The translations under genes and the position numbers were made by a program. Shown piece after piece: positions 59,201 through 64,000 of a stretch of DNA of 64,000 bases; the stretch's first letter is position 1, and the number at the start of each line of letters is the position of its first letter. Source of the DNA: Balanoglossus misakiensis (Eukaryota > Hemichordata); the NCBI GenBank assembly GCA_040954595.2, contig CM082584.2, forward strand, positions 5,022,001 through 5,086,000, in the 5' to 3' direction. The notes beneath the pieces are model-generated. The model was not told the origin of the DNA and ran no database searches. It saw only the letters and a program-made list of their open reading frames with translations.

Positions 59201-62200
59201 TTTCATTTGATTGTTTGTCTGTTCTATTTTCCCTGTAATTATTTAACATCAATTTCCTTTTTAGTTGATATTTCAAGAACACTGCTTATGACAGATGTAA
59301 CAAGTAATGTTGTACATTCTAAAACCAGTGCCAAAGTTACCTTACCTGGTTTGTCAGACGACTCGGGCATTTCTGAAAACACCACACTCATGTAAGTGTT
59401 AGTTAAATGCAAAATGGTAGTTTGAGTTGTAGTTTCGATATGATGAAATGAAAAAAAAGTGATGTGGTTTGACTTGAAATCCAGCCACTGTCGTTGAGCC
59501 AAGATAACTATATTGACAGTTAAGGCACAAATTAAAAGTTTTTCTTTGAATTGCTTTCTCAGTGAGTATATTGTCGTTCTGGAATATGAAAAGATTGTTA
59601 AGAAAAGAAGAAGGCGACATATAGACTCTACAAAACTTGGAGAGTATAATGCTTCAGGTCCACCGTACTACATCACAGCACTACTTCCTCTCAATAATCT
59701 GCCAGAGACGTTCATTATTGGTGACGGTCACGTGTATGGTGGTTACAACAATGTTCCACTTACCGCAGGGAGGCGATATGGCATTTACTATGGACTCAGA
59801 AGCGAAACAAGTGGGGTAGGGTCACAGGTAACAAGTAAAATTAAATAGTGATTTATGTTGATGGTAGTATTAGTCTATATGGGCAAATCTTCATAGCATC
59901 TGTTCACATTGCAATTTAAGCCTTAATTGTTCAACATGTCTGAAATGTGATTGACTGGCATTAAATTCCTTCACTGTATAAAGTGACCATAAAAGGCTTA
60001 ATATATTTTTTTTTTCAGAAGCCTATACACCATCTTGCTGAATTTCCTGTCCTCTCCTTTACAGGTAAGCAACTACATTACATAATTTTAGTTTTAATTT
60101 GACATGTTTGATTACAATGTACATCAATATGCCATTTAGCTTGTGATGATAATTCTTTTTGATTTTTTGACTGAATTTATGTATAAAAAGGCAGAAAAGC
60201 TACAACCTCGTAAATGTACATGGTCATGCAATGTGATATGATGTACACGGCCATCACAGGGAGCAACATTGTTAAATGAAGGGATTTAAATATTTCTGCT
60301 TTTCGCCAATGAAAGTAATAGTTATCAACGTGTATTGATCCTCTCTACACTCATACATTCTCAACTGAGAAATACTCTAAGATGTCCTGAATTCGGGCTA
60401 ACACTTAAATCACAAGAATCTCTTGTAAATATACAGCTGGTGGACCAACTACCAGTCCAAGTATACCAGTTGCTGCTTTTGTTGGTGGTGTCATCGCTAC
60501 AGCATTGGTTATCTGTGTCCTCTTTGGTGTGTTTTTCATAGTAAGACGATGGTGAGTGATAGAATAACACTGGATTAACGTCTTCTTTTGCCTACAAGCA
60601 AACTGCCTGTAATTGTATTACTTTTAACGGCCTATACCAGTATTCTACATAAAGACACTTTTGTAATCATGCATGTTGAACATTTTATACAATAGGCAGA
60701 ACTCAGGAAAATCAAACAGAGACAACAAACAAGAGAAATTCAAGCTCACTACAGACACAAGAAACCGAGGTAAAGAAATCCTGAGTAAAAAACAATAACC
60801 TTGGCTTAGGTAGCATATAGTCTTTAACCACTTCTCAAGGAACAATAGTGTAAACTTAAAACCAGTTGTGAATAATATGTGTTTAAGAACCTAATTTATT
60901 ATGTTGTGGCTGGCATAGAAACTGAGATGCATGATATTGAAATTGATTTCAACAAAGCATTCCTCCATATACCTTTTGAACAACAAAATATATTATATTG
61001 TCTTGCACTACACAAGGTTTTCGTCTATGAGATTTAAAGTGCACTTATTATGTTATATATTTTCAAATGACCATTGATAATACATGTACTCTTAAATACG
61101 ACCCATTATTAAATAACAACTCTTTTCACTGCAGCTGATACGTCCAATTCAGTGTCCTCCGAACAGGACTCCGATGATGATAGTGACCTGCAGTATACTC
61201 ATATAGATGTACCAGCTGAGGAATCATCTGAAAATGATCCCATAGAAAGTGCACATGATGGTTTATCAATAGAAATGGTTTGTATACGTCAACAAACATT
61301 CCAATTATCACAAATACACATCATTTCTCTTAGTGAAACAAATACTATAAAACACTTTATTTTCGCGAGTTGAAATTTTTGCAATATCCAAAGAGGCCAC
61401 TGTTTCGCGTGTACTAATTTTCGCATTCTCTTATTTCATTCACTGCATCGTTATCTTAAAAAAAAAATTACGCGACTTTTTATTTTCACGCTATTTTGGC
61501 TCTCACGTATTTGGCGTAAATTTATTGCTCGCGAAAATAAAGTGTTTTACAGTAGTTTGTATGGTTCTGCCTCTTTTCAAAACTCACCTATTTTCCAATG
61601 ACCAATTCTGGATAATCTTTTCCTGGTAGTCCAATCTGTGGATAACTCATGTACTTCTTCCATTTTGATTAAATTTTCCTATAATAGAGGATAAATTTGT
61701 TGGTATAATGTTAAAATGGTAACACGTCAGAAAATGTTGTAAATTGGAATACATGCCTCTTTCTTTGCCTCTGCCTAATTAACTTTGTCTGTGCTATCGT
61801 ATTGATTACTATATTTGCATCTGCTGCATAAACTTTGAAAAGACGAAAAAAATCAACTGGACTGGCATAAGCTTGGAGAACAAACCCACTTGCCACTTTT
61901 GTTGACAAATTATCAAACTACCGGTATAATGATGGCTATAAGATTCTAGACGGCAACAAACCTCGACTTGAACACCAAAAGAGTAATTTTACGTGTTGTG
62001 GGTATGGGCAAGTCATAGACCCTTTAACTTTTGGTCGAAGAGTTCCCCTTGACGTAGTTACCTTTGCAATGACATCCACTCAACTGCACAAGTTCTCTAT
62101 TTTCAGGAAACAGAATCGGAGTATACCTCCCTGAATCCTTTCACAAGATTAACCTCCATGACCATTCCAGTCTCAGATGTTAAAAAGACATTCACTGATT

Positions 62201-63973
62201 TACTGAAAAAAGATCAACAAACTATGAAAACATGTCTGTATTCAGAATGGCAGGTTAGTGTTGATTTTTAAGTTCTAGGTAAAATAACAGCCAAAATATC
62301 TGATTTTTATATTCAGATCCAGTAGCATCTTCTCTGAGTAAATTTTATTCAAGACTTAATAGAGCTACCTCTGTACGATCACATTGCAACAGTAACAAGA
62401 GTTAATTTCGAGGAAGTAATATGAAATTCATTGAAGCGAGTAACATATATTTTAATTGGGATCATTTCACTCACACCAATCATTTTTTTCTCTCCACTCA
62501 AATGTACAGAATTTAAACGGAAACAGTTACAAACCCAAACCAGAAGAATCTAAGAAAGGTCGTCTACCTAAAAACCGAAAGAAAAACCGGTTTGCCAATA
62601 TTTTGCCCAGTAAGTGTATTAACATAGTTATGGGTCCGAAGGTTCCAGACAAAAGAGGAATGAAGAAATTTAACATATAGTATGCTTGAATTAACTGTAC
62701 ATATAGGGTACTCTAATCACACAGATTCTTGGTCATGTTTCAGTTGACAAGTACTGTCCCATGTTGACTACAGTCATACAGGATCCTAAATCAACAGATT
62801 ACATTAACGCAAGCTTCTTGGATGTAAGTATTCTTTGTATATCAAAGCTTAAAATTCAGGTATGCTAGTGCTAAACTATGATACTTAAGTCTCTTCAAAC
62901 ATTTGGAACATTATTATACATGATTTAATCTGTTACTCAATTAATAGACATACAATGTGAAGAATGCTTTCCTGGTAACCCAGATGCCCTTACCAAGTAC
63001 TATCGTAGATTTCTGGAGAATGGTCTATGATCACAAATCGCGTATCATTGTTATGCTGAACGATGTGGATAGTGAAATGAAAGTGAGTATCGCATTTGAA
63101 GTTCATTATCCATTTTTTTTTTTTCATACAGTACTTCAAAAACTGGTTGTCATGGTACACTCAACTTAACTTAATTACTTTTCAATCGTATGTCTGATAT
63201 AATGTGAATGACTTCATTTTTGGAGGTATAGTAACACATTTTTAGGTCCCATTGGTATATACCATGGGACCTTATGGGATCGGTTGCGTCTGTATGGATG
63301 TATGTCTGTATGTCCGTCCACAGCAAAAACTTGAAACCCCGCTGCGTGTATCACCTTGATATTTGGTGTGCTGATGCAGGCTGGGCTGTAGATGGGAGTT
63401 TGTTCAAATGAAGGTGTCATCGCCAAAAATATGCAAATTAGCTGGAAAAATGTGAATTTGGTCAAAACTCGGTAACTCAAGAACTACTGGTCAGATTGCT
63501 TTGCAAAGTGGTGTGTATTACTTTATTGAGTTGTTTTAATTAGGCAAGAAGTTCCGTGGTGTGATTGATTTACACAGCAAATTCCTGAATGATTACATAT
63601 CTGGCTAAGTTTTAAAGAGGCCAGCTGTTCTATTTAGTGTATGTTACGTACAGTACATATGCCATTGGCAGCTTATGGGTCAGTCAGTGCTTGCCCATTG
63701 ATCTCTCTATATGTGTGTGTGTGTGTCTGTCTGTCTGTATAGGGCCATGTACTCCGGTGTACCGTAGACTTTTTCTTGTATAATAACTCAATGATCTCTA
63801 AAGAGGGAACTGGGGGTGAAAGGGTTAAATATAACCTTGTGTCTCTTATACTATAGGACAGGTGTCTTTACTGGCCTGATGAATATGAAGACAAACATTT
63901 TGGACCATTTGATGTGAAACTCGAAAGCACAAATGTTGGAGATATTGTCGAACGAATCCTTACACTCTCCAAG
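52493..63973 (+). CDS. Receptor gene B (tandem paralogue of gene A; 3' part beyond right edge)
   Basis: Exons: 52493-52544, 53662-53973, 54210-54461, 54988-55122, 55513-55659, 55780-55911, 56362-56511, 56748-57023, 57459-57794, 59265-59391, 59563-59815, 60019-60064, 60437-60551, 60696-60769, 61135-61277, 62107-62253, 62510-62609, 62744-62823, 62948-63082, 63857-63973, 1043 codons in frame to the edge. Order: signal peptide, Ig-Ig-EGFx4-Ig-FN3, stalk with KKRRRRH, transmembrane segment (VAAFVGGVIATALVICVLF), acidic juxtamembrane part, start of the D2-type PTP fold. FN3-2 and FN3-3 of gene A are absent. The exon at 59563 may end at 59815 or at a second GT (59828). The WPD-equivalent and P-loop lie outside, so catalytic state is unknown. 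Exon 63857 encodes [11 protein letters not shown] where gene A has [11 protein letters not shown]. Confidence 0.88.
52853..52934. mobile_element. 82-bp hairpin insertion with 9-bp target duplication in gene B intron 1
   Basis: TAGCTCTGCGTACAGGTCTG pairs with its inverse over at least 36 bases. CGGGTAGCT flanks it at 52844-52852 and 52935-52943. Gene A has the uninterrupted site (TTCCGGGTAGCTAAGC near 35857), so the insertion came after the gene duplication. Confidence 0.94.
53244..53287. repeat. (AAAT)n microsatellite
   Basis: About eleven AAAT/ATAA units in gene B intron 1, in a stretch (about 53145-53630) without counterpart in gene A intron 1. Confidence 0.9.
53542..53585. repeat. Half copy of the 82-bp hairpin element
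   Basis: Reads AACGCCGGGAACACACAGAC then CTGTACGCAGGGCTA, the right half of the element at 52853-52934 with a few changes. The left half is missing or diverged (TTGCAGGGCTGTGG). Confidence 0.75.
55281..55350. repeat. Fragment of the TACTGTAAAACAC palindromic MITE family
   Basis: Right half only: CGCGAAACAGTGCAGGCCTC to AAATAAAGTGTTTTACAGTA. It lies in the gene B intron between EGF1 and EGF2. Confidence 0.8.
57795..59264 (+). other. Gene B intron at the position of the missing FN3-2 and FN3-3 exons
   Basis: The left edge matches the gene A intron after 40661, and 58650-58780 still resembles gene A 40790-40940, just before its next exon. The exon itself is not there. 59200-59264 rejoins gene A sequence before 43749. 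The stretch 58005-58600 has no counterpart in gene A and looks like an insertion; no long terminal repeats were recognised. Confidence 0.7.
61342..61554. mobile_element. Palindromic MITE (TACTGTAAAACAC family), full copy 3
   Basis: 213 bp, left end TACTATAAAACACTTTATTT, right end AAATAAAGTGTTTTACAGTA, inverted in order relative to 22570-22782 (GCGAGTTGAAATTTT comes first). It lies in the gene B intron after the acidic juxtamembrane exon and is absent from the matching gene A intron. Confidence 0.88.
63243..63530. mobile_element. Short repeat element with GGTCCCATTGG end, copy 2
   Basis: Starts TAGGTCCCATTGGTATATA, followed by a TATGGATGTATGTCTG microsatellite-like segment and the blocks GATGGGAGTTTGTTC and ATGCAAATTAGCTGG. 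It is the reverse-oriented relative of 9880-10233. It lies in the gene B intron before the exon at 63857. Confidence 0.72.
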
Positions 63974-64000
63974 GTGGGAATTTAAATAATACCTTTTTTG

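Noticed and set aside
1-64000. tRNA, rRNA or other structured RNA genes
   Set aside because: None was recognised; the strong hairpins found are explained by MITEs.

Overview
The window is metazoan genomic DNA: long genes split into many small exons with GT/AG borders, separated by introns packed with short inverted-repeat elements (MITEs), transposase relics and LINE pieces. The gene set (MSH2, a PWWP-ADD-methyltransferase DNMT3, and receptors with a Tie-like ectodomain) fits an invertebrate deuterostome such as a hemichordate, cephalochordate or echinoderm; the sequence alone does not settle which.

Layout. (1) 1-17200, minus strand: N-terminal half of the mismatch-repair gene MSH2, 13 coding exons in frame; the clamp end and ATPase lie beyond the left edge. 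Its introns hold Merlin/ISXO2-like, Tigger and pogo-like transposase remains, a five-unit 238-bp tandem array rich in AGGTCA half-sites, and a 535-bp tandem duplication carrying displaced copies of a DNMT3 exon. (2) 17201-21290: spacer with two decayed LINEs. (3) 21290-32240, minus strand: a complete DNMT3-type de novo DNA methyltransferase, about 618 aa. (4) 31.2-35.5 kb: TIR elements, a 155-bp tandem repeat, GC-rich 108-bp repeats and a poly-C tract. (5) 35499-49503, plus strand: receptor gene A, 27 coding exons, 1364 codons. Its ectodomain matches the Tie module order (Ig-Ig-EGFx4-Ig-FN3x3), its membrane-proximal stalk resembles R2B (PTPRM/K/T/U) receptors and carries a four-arginine cleavage-type site, and its cytoplasmic part is a single tyrosine-phosphatase fold of the R2B D2 (membrane-distal, catalytically weak) type. 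(6) 49.5-52.5 kb: 3' UTR, TIR element and duplicated upstream DNA. (7) 52493-63973, plus strand: tandem paralogue gene B, cut by the right edge, lacking FN3 domains 2 and 3 in frame.

MSH2 and DNMT3 are housekeeping/chromatin genes lying head to tail on the minus strand. The two receptors form a local duplication whose copies differ in ectodomain length and in ITIM-like tyrosine motifs, while the phosphatase-fold exons and introns are nearly identical. The receptor pair is the most novel content: a Tie-like extracellular part joined to a D2-only phosphatase fold in place of a kinase. All gene models are my reading of splice signals, with reading phase checked exon by exon; none is transcript-confirmed.
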